DNA of 64,000 bases, from positions 186,001-250,000 of the forward strand of contig NZ_JARDUB010000002.1 in NCBI RefSeq assembly GCF_029360665.1. Direction: 5' to 3'. Position 1 is the stretch's first letter. Every line of letters starts with the position of its first letter. This DNA comes from Eudoraea chungangensis (GTDB taxonomy: Bacteria > Bacteroidota > Bacteroidia > Flavobacteriales > Flavobacteriaceae). Both the position numbers and the translations under genes were made by a program. A model generated the notes under the pieces. It was not told where the DNA came from. It saw only the letters and a program-made list of their open reading frames with translations, and made no database searches. Shown here piece by piece: positions 1 to 8,106 of this stretch.

Positions 1-1
1 T

Positions 2-700
2 ATTGGAATTTTAATTGCTTTACAGATTAATAATTGGAATGAGCTAAGGCAAGAAAATTTTATAACTCAGAAATATTATGATGGCTTTGTTACAGATTTA
101 GAAAAAGACCGTATCCTATTAGAATTTTTAATTTCGGCAAGAAAAAAGCAGAGCATTAGTGCCAATGCATTACTTAGGATGATAGAATCTGAGGAATATG
201 ACTTAGACACCTTTTATAACCATTATTATTTTTTATTTCCCTTTTATAGGTTTACTCCTAACTCTAATACTTTAGAAGAGGTTTTAAATTCATCGCATTT
301 ACGATTTATTACAGATGAAACAATTAAAAATAGAATACTGGATTTAAGAAGCTCTTATAAAAGTATTAAGTTAAATGAGGAACATGTTTATGAAGACAGA
401 GCTGCATATTTATATAACGACCTTACTTTAAACCATATTGATTTTAACGGTTTATTTATTGCGGATACTGGTTTCGAGGTTATTAAAAAAAGAGAGGAAT
501 CTTTTTCCAAGAGCAAGGACGTGGAACGATATAAAAAGGACGCCGAATACTTTATAAAGGATCGTCATTTTAAAAGTTTTCTGAATTTGTTAGAATTTAA
601 TTTACAATTCGTAATTCCTCAAATTGAAGCGGCAAGTGCAGAGTGCGATTCTATAATAACATTAATTGAAGAAAAATTAGGCAGCGATAATATTCGTTAG
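2..700 (+). CDS. DUF6090-type membrane protein, 5' end outside window
   Basis: The frame is open from the left edge, giving 232 visible residues. The first visible residues, IGILIALQINNWNE, are the end of the single N-terminal membrane helix and the hallmark motif of the flavobacterial DUF6090 family. The rest is a charged, mostly helical soluble region. The in-frame ATG at 179 is internal, because the family motif lies upstream of it. The function of the family is unknown. A decayed second copy follows at 782-1135, so these look like tandem paralogues. The call is firm at family level; the true start is not visible. Confidence 0.75.
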   Translation: MGILIALQINNWNELRQENFITQKYYDGFVTDLEKDRILLEFLISARKKQSISANALLRMIESEEYDLDTFYNHYYFLFPFYRFTPNSNTLEEVLNSSHLRFITDETIKNRILDLRSSYKSIKLNEEHVYEDRAAYLYNDLTLNHIDFNGLFIADTGFEVIKKREESFSKSKDVERYKKDAEYFIKDRHFKSFLNLLEFNLQFVIPQIEAASAECDSIITLIEEKLGSDNIR

Positions 701-781
701 TTGGATTAAGTGAAATCTGAGTGCTAACAGATTCTTTACTGTTAATGGTATACTGAGGTGTGGGAATCAAGAATAGAAACT

Positions 782-1135
782 ATGGTTAAGACTTTAGACG
801 TATAAGACACCTATTGCTAGATGAAAAAAGACTCAGTAGGCATTTACTTTATGCCGTTGGAGAAATTATACTAGTAGTGATCATATTTTTAATTGCTTTG
901 TAGATTAATAACTGGAATGAAGAAGGAGAAAAAACGGAACCTAACACCCTGCAACAAAAATTGGTAGTACCCGATTCTTATTAAATTTTACTTGGACATA
1001 CTAGTAGTTTTAATAGTACATCTAATATTCGGTAGATTTTCCAAAGGTTTAACTCCCCTTTTACTATCTTAGAAGCTCTTGGAATGAGCCATACTCTAAC
1101 TATTAATTAGCAAGACTTATGCCTCTCGAATAAAA
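782..1135 (+). pseudogene. Decayed DUF6090 paralogue
   Basis: Reading frame 1 around 793-930 gives FRRIRHLLLDEKRLSRHLLY and then AVGEIILVVI, followed by IALxINNWNEE, where x is a TAG stop at 901-903 in place of the family glutamine. Further on in the same frame (1036-1107), FQRFNSPFTILEALGMSHTL resembles FYRFTPNSNTLEEVLNSSHL of the intact copy upstream. Stops fall at 787, 901, 982, 1033 and 1108. The ATG at 782 is in another frame, and the middle is about 70 bases shorter than in the intact gene. I see no functional ORF here; this remnant accounts for the 440-base gap. Confidence 0.7.
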
Positions 1136-1142
1136 AACAACT

Positions 1143-1784
1143 ATGTTTATAGGTCATTACGGTATAGGATTATTAGCAAAAAAGAATAAACAACTACCTT
1201 CATTAGCCATCATGTTTATTGCCGTTCAACTATTAGATTTAATTTGGCCTATTCTTGTTTTACTTGGAATTGAATCTCTATCCATCGATCCTGGCAATAC
1301 TAAACTGACCCATTTAAATTTTGAGTTTTACCCTTATTCTCACAGCTTATTTATGGCCTTGATGTGGAGCATAATCTTTGGGCTCTGTTATTTATTATTT
1401 ACGAAAAATAAAAAGGGCTCTTTGATTCTAGGAGCCTTAGTGATGAGTCACTGGATTCTGGATTTCATTACACATCGACCCGATTTACCAATAGCACCCT
1501 TCAGCGATTTGAAAGTTGGTCTTGGACTATGGAATTATCCTGTTTTAGAAACAATCCTTGAACTATCTCTTTTTGGAATTGGAGCATTTCTATACTTTAA
1601 ATCTCCAAACTTCAAACGGAAAATTGCCTTTTGGTTGTTAGTTCTTTTTCTTCTTATTGTTCATATGATGAATTTATTAAGCCCACCACCACCGAGTGTT
1701 GTAGCAGTTGCCTGGTCGGCTAATTTGATGTGGCTAATTGTTATTTGGGCATGGTGGATAGAAAAAAAGCCCTCAAGCAATTGA
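1143..1784 (+). CDS. YdjM-like membrane protein (metal-dependent hydrolase family)
   Basis: A 213-residue integral membrane protein with about six hydrophobic segments. Histidine and aspartate motifs sit at membrane edges: FIGHYGIGLLAKK at the start, QLLDLIWP near residue 30, YPYSHSL near 62 and SHWILDFITHRPDLP near 100. This arrangement resembles the YdjM/PF04307 family of inner-membrane proteins, often annotated as metal-dependent hydrolases, although a catalytic role is poorly established. A proline run (PPPPS) precedes the last helix. It stands alone, with 157 featureless bases before the next gene. The family call is moderate and the substrate is unknown. Confidence 0.6.
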   Translation: MFIGHYGIGLLAKKNKQLPSLAIMFIAVQLLDLIWPILVLLGIESLSIDPGNTKLTHLNFEFYPYSHSLFMALMWSIIFGLCYLLFTKNKKGSLILGALVMSHWILDFITHRPDLPIAPFSDLKVGLGLWNYPVLETILELSLFGIGAFLYFKSPNFKRKIAFWLLVLFLLIVHMMNLLSPPPPSVVAVAWSANLMWLIVIWAWWIEKKPSSN

Positions 1785-1953
1785 TTATTTGTATACAAAA
1801 ACAAGCCGATATGGATTGTATCTTACGATGGAAGTTTTAGACTTTATAATGATTTCCGAGAGAATGAGAATTCAGACAAACACCTATCAATTATAGAGCG
1901 TTTAGGGTTTTTGTCTGAGTAAATTAACGAAAAATAGAAGAATGTATAACCAT

Positions 1954-3000
1954 ATGAAAACCATAGCTTTTTTTCTTTTGATGTTTTTTATATTACAATT
2001 CACTGTTGCACAAAATGACTTTCAGAGAGTTTTCAATTCTAAAATTAATTCAACAAAAGAAAATGTTCGCATAGAGTTTTTGGATGATTTAGGGAATTCT
2101 GGTTATTTACCTATATCCATTATAAAGGGTAAAACTCATGGACCAGTTTTTACCATAGTTGCCGGGGTACACGGCTACGAGTACCCACCCATTATTGCTA
2201 CCCAAGCATTACTCAAAGAAATCAATCCAGAGGAACTAAGAGGAACCTTAATTATTATTCCAATTGCCAATTTGGCTTCTTTCTATACTCGAACCCCTTT
2301 TATTAATCCACAGGACCAGAAAAATTTAAACAATGCTTTTCCCGGAAAAAAAGTGGGTAGTATCACAGATCGAATAGCGTTTTTTATAAGGGAAAATATT
2401 ATTGCTGTAAGCGATGTTTTTCTGGACGTACATGGGGGAGATGCCCCAGAAGATTTACTTCCCTTTGTTTGTTATTATGACAACCAAAGAAAACAGGAGC
2501 AAACTAATTTGGCCAAAAAGCTTTCGGAAAACAGCGGATTTCAATATGTGGTCTCTTATCCATACAAGCTTACGGCAACCGAGGCGGCGAAATATACTTT
2601 TAAGCAGGCCGTACAAGATGGAAAAATCGCTTTAAGCATTGAATGCGGTAAGTTAGGAAACGTACAAAAAGAGAATGTAAATCTAATTCAGCAAGGCATT
2701 TATAATATGCTTGAAACTATGGACATGTATTACAATGGAACCGGCGCTCATAAAGATATAGTCTATCGCAATAGACAGACCTATGTTAAAGCAAATGTTG
2801 ATGGAATTTTTTATAGTAACTTTAAAGCCGGAGATGAGGTAAAAAAAGATGAAGTTGTTGGCTATACGACGGATGAATTTGGCACAATCCTAGAAGAACA
2901 CATAGCAATAAGCGACGGAATTATTTTATATATGCTAGCTACCCCACCCGTAAATGCAAAAGATACCGTCATGTGTATTAGTTCTTATGTAGAGAACTAA
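1954..3000 (+). CDS. Secreted succinylglutamate desuccinylase/aspartoacylase-family protein
   Basis: The start was set at the second ATG (1954), because MKTIAFFLLMFFILQFTVAQ is then a standard signal peptide; an ATG at 1942 would add four residues. The mature part is an M14-like zinc carboxypeptidase/deacylase fold. VAGVHGYEYPP supplies the HxxE zinc pair, DVFLDVHGG supplies the third zinc histidine, and ALSIECGKLG probably carries the catalytic glutamate. A C-terminal beta domain follows, as in AstE/AspA proteins. The signal peptide implies a periplasmic or secreted deacylase or amidase. The substrate cannot be read from sequence. The gene is monocistronic. Confidence 0.75.
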   Translation: MKTIAFFLLMFFILQFTVAQNDFQRVFNSKINSTKENVRIEFLDDLGNSGYLPISIIKGKTHGPVFTIVAGVHGYEYPPIIATQALLKEINPEELRGTLIIIPIANLASFYTRTPFINPQDQKNLNNAFPGKKVGSITDRIAFFIRENIIAVSDVFLDVHGGDAPEDLLPFVCYYDNQRKQEQTNLAKKLSENSGFQYVVSYPYKLTATEAAKYTFKQAVQDGKIALSIECGKLGNVQKENVNLIQQGIYNMLETMDMYYNGTGAHKDIVYRNRQTYVKANVDGIFYSNFKAGDEVKKDEVVGYTTDEFGTILEEHIAISDGIILYMLATPPVNAKDTVMCISSYVEN

Positions 3001-3035
3001 GCTTTTGTGTTTTTTTTGTAATATAATTTTTGATC

Positions 3036-3063
3036 ATTGCAATATTAATCGTAATATTGCAAT
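3036..3063. promoter_or_regulatory. ArsR operator: perfect 12-bp inverted repeat
   Basis: The arms are ATTGCAATATTA (3036-3047) and its exact reverse complement (3052-3063), separated by ATCG. The site lies 20 bases ahead of arsR and just downstream of a near-consensus promoter (TTTG at 3004-3007, 17 bases, AATTTTTG at 3025-3032). A bound dimer would therefore cover the transcription start. This is the usual arrangement for an autoregulated ArsR/SmtB repressor. Confidence 0.75.
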
Positions 3064-3082
3064 GAAATAATAAAGTACTAAG

Positions 3083-3415
3083 ATGGGACTAGCAAAAACC
3101 GAAATGTTTACCGACGAACAAAATCAAATTTCACTTTTTGCTAAAGTATTCGGGCATCCTGCGAGAGTAGCAATTTTACAACATTTGTTTAAAATAGAAT
3201 CTTGTGTTTGTGGAGATTTGGTAAACGAAATTGGATTAGCCCAGCCAACAATTTCACAACACTTAAAAGAACTGAAACATTTGGGTCTGATTAAAGGTAA
3301 TGTAGAAGGAACAAGTGTTTGCTACTGTGTTCACGCAGAAAATTGGAAAGCAATGAAATCTGTGATGAACGAATTTCTTAACCAGGATCTAGAAGAAAAG
3401 TCAAATTGCTGCTAA
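3083..3415 (+). CDS. arsR: ArsR/SmtB-family arsenite-responsive repressor
   Basis: A 110-residue winged-helix protein. The segment FGHPARVAILQHL is the typical ArsR helix, and PTISQHLKELKHLGLI is the recognition helix with the turn. ESCVCGDL (residues 39-46) matches the ELCVCDL metalloid-binding motif, with thiols at Cys41 and Cys43; further cysteines at 96, 98 and 109-110 could complete an As(III) site. It is the first gene of a four-gene arsenic operon and sits behind a perfect palindromic operator, so it probably represses itself and the operon until arsenite binds. The start follows the operator by 20 bases. Confidence 0.9.
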   Translation: MGLAKTEMFTDEQNQISLFAKVFGHPARVAILQHLFKIESCVCGDLVNEIGLAQPTISQHLKELKHLGLIKGNVEGTSVCYCVHAENWKAMKSVMNEFLNQDLEEKSNCC

Positions 3416-3430
3416 AAAAAATTAAATGAA

Positions 3431-3449
3431 TTAATCGTATAATCGCAAT
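3431..3449. promoter_or_regulatory. Degenerate copy of the arsR operator half-site
   Basis: The 19 bases here match the right half of the arsR operator with its spacer (3045-3063) at 16 of 19 positions. It lies in the 48-base gap between arsR and the next gene. It could be a secondary ArsR contact or a relic of duplication. The left arm is absent. Confidence 0.4.
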
Positions 3450-3463
3450 AAAGAAATAAAATA

Positions 3464-3931
3464 ATGAAATTATCACAGGTAAAATTAGTTTTAAAAGAAT
3501 TGGAAACTATTGGTTTTCAATTACCAAACGGAGAATTAGTTCCAAACCATTTTCACGTTACAGAAGTTGGTAAAATCACTAAACACTTTATCGATTGTGG
3601 TGGAACTGAAAGAATTGAAGAAGTAGTAAACTTCCAACTTTGGAATGCCAACGATTATGATCACAGATTGCATCCGGAAAAGCTATTAAATATTATTGAA
3701 CTTTCGGAAAAGGTTCTAAAAATAAAGGATTTGGAAATCGAAGTAGAATATCAGTCCGATACGATAGGGAAATTCGGACTTGATTTTAACGGGCAATTTT
3801 TCTTGCTCATCTGTAAGCAAACCGACTGTTTAGCAAAGGAAAAATGTGGAATTCCAGCAGAAAAAACGAAAGTAGAATTATCAACCTTAACGAATGAGCC
3901 TTGTTGTTCACCAGATGGAAACTGTTGCTAA
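3464..3931 (+). CDS. DUF6428-like protein of arsenic operon
   Basis: A 155-residue soluble protein with no signal peptide. It resembles the DUF6428 family often found in Bacteroidota arsenic operons between arsR and the reductase gene. The N-terminal part carries PNHFHVTEVG and HFIDCGG. The C-terminus is cysteine-rich: CKQTDCLAKEKCG, then CCSPDGNCC as the last nine residues. Paired cysteines and the operon position suggest arsenite binding or delivery to the pump or reductase, but this is inference. It ends 13 bases before the next start. Confidence 0.65.
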   Translation: MKLSQVKLVLKELETIGFQLPNGELVPNHFHVTEVGKITKHFIDCGGTERIEEVVNFQLWNANDYDHRLHPEKLLNIIELSEKVLKIKDLEIEVEYQSDTIGKFGLDFNGQFFLLICKQTDCLAKEKCGIPAEKTKVELSTLTNEPCCSPDGNCC

Positions 3932-3944
3932 AACCAATTTAAGT

Positions 3945-4586
3945 ATGGAAAAAATCTCCACGACAAAACCATCTATCTTTTTAGAAATAGCTAATTTGGT
4001 TAAAGCGCTAAACCCTCAGACCATTTCAACCGAACGAAAAGAAGTTTTACAACCATTAATTGATTTTATACGATCAAAGACTTCTGAAAACCAAGAAATC
4101 CGTATCAATTTCATTTGTACTCACAATTCAAGAAGAAGTCATTTATCGCAAGTTTGGGCGCAAACAATAGCAAACTACTTCCAAATTAAGCGGGTGTTTT
4201 GTTATTCAGGCGGAACAGAGGCAACTGCACTTTTTCCAATGGTCGTAGAAACTTTGCAAAATTCAGGCTTTAAAATAAGTGCCATCTCAAAAAACGACAA
4301 TCCGATTTATAGCATTAAATATAGCGATAACGAGCATCCAATAATTGGGTTTTCAAAAAAATTAGACGATGATTTTAATCCAAAATCTGAGTTTGCAGCA
4401 ATTATGACATGCGATTCGGCCAACGAAGCTTGTCCGTTTGTGCCCGGGGCTGAAAAACGTATTCCCATAACTTTTGAAGATCCGAAAGTATTTGACAATA
4501 CGCCACAACAAGCAGAAAAATATAAGGAAAGAAGTGCACAAATAGCTACGGAAATGTTTTACGTTTTCTCTCAAGTAAATTCATAA
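3945..4586 (+). CDS. Low-molecular-weight phosphatase-like arsenate reductase
   Basis: A 213-residue protein when started at the ATG at 3945; an upstream ATG at 3894 would overlap the previous gene by 38 bases. The catalytic P-loop CTHNSRRS begins at Cys58 (CX5R), as in LMW tyrosine phosphatases and thioredoxin-type ArsC enzymes. A later segment, [17 protein letters not shown], supplies further cysteines that may form the reducing relay. The predicted reaction is reduction of arsenate to arsenite, which the next gene would export. A protein phosphatase role is the alternative. The gap to the pump gene is two bases, so the two are co-transcribed. Confidence 0.8.
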   Translation: MEKISTTKPSIFLEIANLVKALNPQTISTERKEVLQPLIDFIRSKTSENQEIRINFICTHNSRRSHLSQVWAQTIANYFQIKRVFCYSGGTEATALFPMVVETLQNSGFKISAISKNDNPIYSIKYSDNEHPIIGFSKKLDDDFNPKSEFAAIMTCDSANEACPFVPGAEKRIPITFEDPKVFDNTPQQAEKYKERSAQIATEMFYVFSQVNS

Positions 4587-4588
4587 AA

Positions 4589-5635
4589 ATGGCTTTAAAA
4601 AAATTAAGTTTTCTGGACAGAAATCTTACACTATGGATTTTTGTTGCAATGGCATTTGGGGTTAGTATTGGTTATTTTTTACCTACATTTCCAAATGTTA
4701 TAAATTCATTTAGTAGCGGAACAACAAATATTCCAATCGCAATTGGTTTAATTTTAATGATGTACCCACCTTTGGCAAAGGTCAATTATTCATTACTGCC
4801 AAAAGTTTTTAGCAATACAAGAATCCTTACTATTTCACTTATTCTAAATTGGATAATAGGTCCGGTTTTAATGTTTGTTTTGGCAATTACATTTTTACGG
4901 GATTATCCGGAATATATGGTTGGACTAATCTTGATCGGTTTGGCTCGTTGTATTGCTATGGTTTTGGTTTGGAACGACCTGGCAGAAGGGAGTAGCGAAT
5001 ATGGGGCAGGTTTGGTTGCCTTAAATAGTATTTTTCAGGTGTTTGCATACAGCTTTTATGCCTGGATTTTCATTACGGTTCTTCCCCCTTATTTTGGATT
5101 TGATGGAGCCATTGTAGATATTTCAATCGGAACGATTGCAGTAAGTGTCGCCATTTATTTAGGGATTCCTTTCCTCATAGGAATTTTAAGCAGACTAATT
5201 TTAGTAAAACTAAAGGGTGAGCACTGGTATGTAAATAATTTTATTCCGGCAATTTCCCCATTAACCTTGGTTGCCTTGCTTTTTACCATTGTAGTTATGT
5301 TCTCATTGAAAGGGGAACTGATTGTTCAAATACCGATGGACGTTCTGATTATTGCGGTTCCTTTGCTTATCTATTTTACACTAATGTTTATCATTGGGTT
5401 TTTCTTTAGCAAAGCAACAGGTGCAGAATATGACAAAACGGCTTCAGTGGCATTTACCGCAGCAGGAAATAATTTTGAGTTAGCGATTGCAGTTGCAATT
5501 GCGGTTTTTGGACTTAATTCAGGACAAGCATTTGCAGGAGTAATTGGTCCTCTGGTTGAAGTGCCAGCTTTGATTTTATTAGTTCGAGTTTCCTTTTGGT
5601 TACGGAAAAAATACTACGGAATTGCTAAGGCTTAA
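4589..5635 (+). CDS. acr3: ACR3-family arsenite efflux pump
   Basis: A 348-residue membrane protein with about ten helices, the usual ACR3 length. The family signature [13 protein letters not shown] (residues 117-129) contains the conserved Cys121 needed for As(III) transport. [16 protein letters not shown] near residue 300 is the second conserved ACR3 block. It exports arsenite from the cytoplasm using the proton gradient. It is the last gene of the arsR operon, starts two bases after the reductase gene, and should be induced by arsenite through ArsR. Confidence 0.9.
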   Translation: MALKKLSFLDRNLTLWIFVAMAFGVSIGYFLPTFPNVINSFSSGTTNIPIAIGLILMMYPPLAKVNYSLLPKVFSNTRILTISLILNWIIGPVLMFVLAITFLRDYPEYMVGLILIGLARCIAMVLVWNDLAEGSSEYGAGLVALNSIFQVFAYSFYAWIFITVLPPYFGFDGAIVDISIGTIAVSVAIYLGIPFLIGILSRLILVKLKGEHWYVNNFIPAISPLTLVALLFTIVVMFSLKGELIVQIPMDVLIIAVPLLIYFTLMFIIGFFFSKATGAEYDKTASVAFTAAGNNFELAIAVAIAVFGLNSGQAFAGVIGPLVEVPALILLVRVSFWLRKKYYGIAKA

Positions 5636-5810
5636 ATACAAGCCGACTGAAAAAGGCTGGTAGAAAACAAATCTGGAAAATAGTGGTTTAGGTGGAAAAC
5701 TGAACCACCATTGCCTCTAAAAATAGTTATTGTATTCTCCTTTGCCAAGCTCATAAACAATAGGTCCAGTACTAAATAAAAGGACAGTATTTTCATAGAT
5801 CAATTAATGA

Positions 5811-5832
5811 TATATTTGCAATAAGCTATATG
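5811..5832. promoter_or_regulatory. Promoter -7 element overlapping a second ArsR-type operator
   Basis: TATATTTG at 5811-5818 fits the Bacteroidota -7 consensus TAnnTTTG. The 22-base window matches the site at 6229-6250 at 16 of 22 positions, sharing TATAT, a central AATAAGC and a right-hand ATAT. It ends two bases before the regulator's ATG, fitting autoregulation. Confidence 0.5.
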
Positions 5833-5834
5833 TT

Positions 5835-6161
5835 ATGAGAATACGATCTGATATTTCCAGCGATTATATAAGCGATAAGGACATTGCACTTGCCGAGATT
5901 GCTGATGCCCTGGCGCATCCATTAAGAGTTGCACTGTTCAGGTATGTTAAGACCAAAAATAGTGGACAGGGTGTTGATAATGAAACATGTAATAAAGATC
6001 TGGTAAATATGTTTAACTATTCACAGTCTACCATTTCTCAGCATGTAAAAATTCTTAAAAACTGCGGTCTGTTTGTGACCGAAAGTAAAGATAAGTTTAC
6101 CTTTTACTATGTTAATATAGACCTACTTAATCAGTTTAAGAACGATTTGGATTTTTTATAA
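5835..6161 (+). CDS. ArsR-type winged-helix transcriptional regulator
   Basis: A 108-residue protein. ADALAHPLRVALFRYV is the ArsR-family dimer/wing helix and STISQHVKILKNCGLF is the recognition helix. The metal motif of the first ArsR is not present; NETCNKDL occupies the same place with one cysteine, so the inducer may not be arsenite. Near-identical AT-rich operators lie directly before this gene and before the phosphatase gene downstream. That suggests a small regulon of regulator plus phosphatase. It is separated from acr3 by 199 bases with no gene. Confidence 0.8.
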   Translation: MRIRSDISSDYISDKDIALAEIADALAHPLRVALFRYVKTKNSGQGVDNETCNKDLVNMFNYSQSTISQHVKILKNCGLFVTESKDKFTFYYVNIDLLNQFKNDLDFL

Positions 6162-6228
6162 GGTTTTTCTTTTTAACAGAATCTTATAACACAACTCTTG
6201 ATTTAACCGACTTTTTAATATAAATTCG

Positions 6229-6250
6229 TATATCGTTAATAAGCGATATA
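6229..6250. promoter_or_regulatory. Near-palindromic operator of second ArsR-type regulator
   Basis: The outer arms are TATATCG (6229-6235) and CGATATA (6244-6250), exact reverse complements. Nine of eleven base pairs across the dyad are complementary. A weak promoter (TTG at 6198-6200, 20 bases, TAAATTCG at 6221-6228) lies directly upstream, so binding would cover the transcription start of the phosphatase gene. Confidence 0.55.
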
Positions 6251-6261
6251 AAAACTATTTT

Positions 6262-7131
6262 ATGAAAACACCAACCCTATTACTACTTCTTTTTGTTGTT
6301 TTTGCCGGAAAAGTATCCTCACAGGAAATTCATGAATTGGAAGCCGTTAGTGCGCATTACAAAAAATTACAAAAGTTAAACAAGGAGGCTAATCCTATGT
6401 ATTCCAATTTAGATGCAATTAGTTTTCCTATGGATGGCAGTATGCCCGGAAGACAGTATATAGGTATTGAACCTAGTTATCTTACAAAGGAACAAGTGGC
6501 AACATTAAAAACAAGCTTTGAATTTCCTGCAAATAGCTCGGAACAAACTAGGGCAGAACTAACCTATCTATTAAAGTTAGAAAAGGAGAGAACAACAGCT
6601 TCTGAAGCCAGAGTTTTACAGTTGGCAAAAATAGGATATTGGCCACCTCTTGAAAAGAACACAAATGATCTGGGACAAAATGCAGATCATTTGTTCTGGG
6701 AGTATGAAGAAGTAACTAATAAGGAAGCCGCATTAGACAACTACCCTAATACCTTAAAGCTGCTCGCCGGAGTGACACGAGATATGCGTATTATGGAATT
6801 CACGGTAAAATATCATCTCTTAAGAGCCCGACCTTATTTATTAGAGCCTAAGCTCCATAATATGCAACAAATGGGATCACCATCCTTTGCAAGTGGTCAT
6901 ACACTTTGGGCATATATTCAGGCTTTTGTCTGGAGCGAATTATTACCCGAAAAACGCTCAGAATTTTTAGCTGTTGCTTTTGAAGTTGGTCATTCAAGAG
7001 AGATTATGGGGATTCACTATCCTAGTGATGAAGAAGCTGCCCGAGTACTTGCGCATACTATGCTTGTAAAAATGACAGATAATCCGGAATTCAAAAAAGA
7101 TTTGGAAAAGGCCAAGGCAGAATGGAACTAA
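6262..7131 (+). CDS. Secreted PAP2-type acid phosphatase
   Basis: A 289-residue protein with a signal peptide (residues 1-20, ending KVSSQ). All three PAP2 motifs are present: K183 to R190-P191 (KX6RP), SFASGHT around 208-214 with His213, and S245-R246 to H252 and D256 (SRX5HX3D). This is the class A nonspecific acid phosphatase/vanadium haloperoxidase fold, and its location is periplasmic. It would release phosphate from organic phosphoesters. Arsenate mimics phosphate, so location next to an arsenic operon under an ArsR-type operator is suggestive, but a functional link is inference. A terminator-like hairpin lies about 240 bases downstream. Confidence 0.8.
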   Translation: MKTPTLLLLLFVVFAGKVSSQEIHELEAVSAHYKKLQKLNKEANPMYSNLDAISFPMDGSMPGRQYIGIEPSYLTKEQVATLKTSFEFPANSSEQTRAELTYLLKLEKERTTASEARVLQLAKIGYWPPLEKNTNDLGQNADHLFWEYEEVTNKEAALDNYPNTLKLLAGVTRDMRIMEFTVKYHLLRARPYLLEPKLHNMQQMGSPSFASGHTLWAYIQAFVWSELLPEKRSEFLAVAFEVGHSREIMGIHYPSDEEAARVLAHTMLVKMTDNPEFKKDLEKAKAEWN

Positions 7132-7367
7132 ATTCAATAAACGATACAAAGCAAGCGGCATAGTTTACTGTATACAAGCCTGAAGTCTCCAAAAGAATTC
7201 AGCAGAAATTCAAACACCTCACTTTTTTTCTATCATAAAACCTCTGGCACGAATTGATCTATTATAAGCCAGGAGGTATTCAGACGGCAGTTTACTTCGG
7301 TGTTGATTAAAAGATTGGTAGTGTAGTTGAACAGTTATAAGCCAAGTGAAGAAGTGGCGATAGGCAC
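7132..7367. other. Intergenic stretch, no gene seen
   Basis: Both strands are interrupted by frequent stops. An imperfect inverted repeat (CCTCTGGC and GCCAGGAGG, about 7251-7284) is the only structure noticed. I assign no function. Confidence 0.4.
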
Positions 7368-7368
7368 A

Positions 7369-7397
7369 AAAAAAGAGGGCTTTAGCCCCCTTTTTTA
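7369..7397. terminator. Rho-independent terminator-like hairpin, both directions
   Basis: An A-rich flank and AGAGGGC pair, with one mismatch, with GCCCCCT and a T-tract, around a TTTA loop. It could end transcripts from the left (phosphatase) and the minus-strand small ORF at 7407-7529, whose stop lies just to its right. Confidence 0.6.
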
Positions 7398-7406
7398 TTT
7401 CCTTTT

Positions 7407-7529
7407 TTAAGAAAAACGTATCAGTTTTACGCCCATATGCCTGCGATGATTTTTCCAGCTCATATGCCTGCTTGGGTTATAGTCTAAACCCGACCCTTTT
7501 TCCTGAGATTGTTTTTTATTATTATTCAT
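7407..7529 (-). CDS. Possible 40-residue basic small protein
   Basis: ATG at 7527-7529 and TAA at 7407-7409. The product begins MNNNKKQSQEKGSGLDYNPS and is then strongly basic with an internal near-repeat, RHMSWKNH and RRHMGVK, ending LIRFS. It has no membrane segment or signal peptide. The charge-balanced, low-hydrophobicity sequence with a Trp/His/Met repeat looks more protein-like than random AT-rich DNA, and a terminator sits directly after the stop. I do not recognise a family. It is possibly a nucleic-acid-binding peptide, which is speculation. Confidence 0.45.
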   Translation of the reverse strand: MNNNKKQSQEKGSGLDYNPSRHMSWKNHRRHMGVKLIRFS

Positions 7530-7967
7530 GATTCTAAATTTTACTTTTTATAAGAATGCAATACACCCTAATTTGTTAGTCTGTTAGACGTAAAACTTCT
7601 CGTATTATTACTTTATTGGGAGAAGTTTAACAGGGCAGAGGGCTTATTATCTCCTATGCACAGCATCCATAGAACTCTTATAGAGTACCGGCAATTGCCA
7701 GAGGGTTTAATAAAGAAGATTCGAATATTCCGGGCCACTTTATCTTTTATCAAAGGAAGAAGCATCATTCATATACCTGTCCCGGCACTTTTAGGACATT
7801 TAAACGAATCTTGCTTGTATGAAGCAGTTCTTTAAAAGGTTTATAAATCCAGACCAAAGGAGATTTCTATGGATTTTAACTGTCTTCCCCTGTTGTTTGT
7901 CCAAATTTAATAAGAAGTTTTATTGGGCCATTTACATTTGAGGGTATAAATGCAAAATATAATAGTT
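7530..7967. other. Gene-poor stretch, 438 bases
   Basis: No ORF of credible length or composition was found on either strand. A 9-bp inverted repeat (AAACTTCTC at 7593-7601, GAGAAGTTT at 7620-7628) has no T-tract and no known partner. TACATTTG at 7933-7940 fits the -7 promoter element for the small-gene cluster that starts at 7968, but no -33 TTTG sits at the right distance. Confidence 0.4.
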
Positions 7968-8072
7968 ATGAAACTACGTATTGATTTAATTGAAGTAGGA
8001 CGTTTTTTAATCTGTTTTAGTATCGCTTGTGTTGCATGGTTATATATGTGGAATACGGGATCTATTTTTTAG
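7968..8072 (+). CDS. 34-residue small membrane protein
   Basis: Begins MKLRIDLIEVGRFLICFSIA and continues with one hydrophobic helix ending in WLYMWNTGSIF. The pattern of a short charged N-terminus and one membrane span is shared with the two ORFs that follow on the same strand. A -7-like TACATTTG lies 27 bases upstream. I recognise no family. The sequence alone cannot prove translation, but three consecutive ORFs of the same type argue for a real small operon. Confidence 0.4.
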   Translation: MKLRIDLIEVGRFLICFSIACVAWLYMWNTGSIF

Positions 8073-8106
8073 AAGAACAAATAATTATTTAATTAAAAAA
8101 GATTTT

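Noticed and set aside
5680-5712. Hairpin after acr3 as terminator
   Set aside because: The stem GTGGTTTAG/CTGAACCAC contains a wobble pair and no T-run follows.
7593-7628. 9-bp inverted repeat in the gene-poor stretch as terminator or att site
   Set aside because: There is no T-tract, the loop is 18 bases and no second copy is seen.
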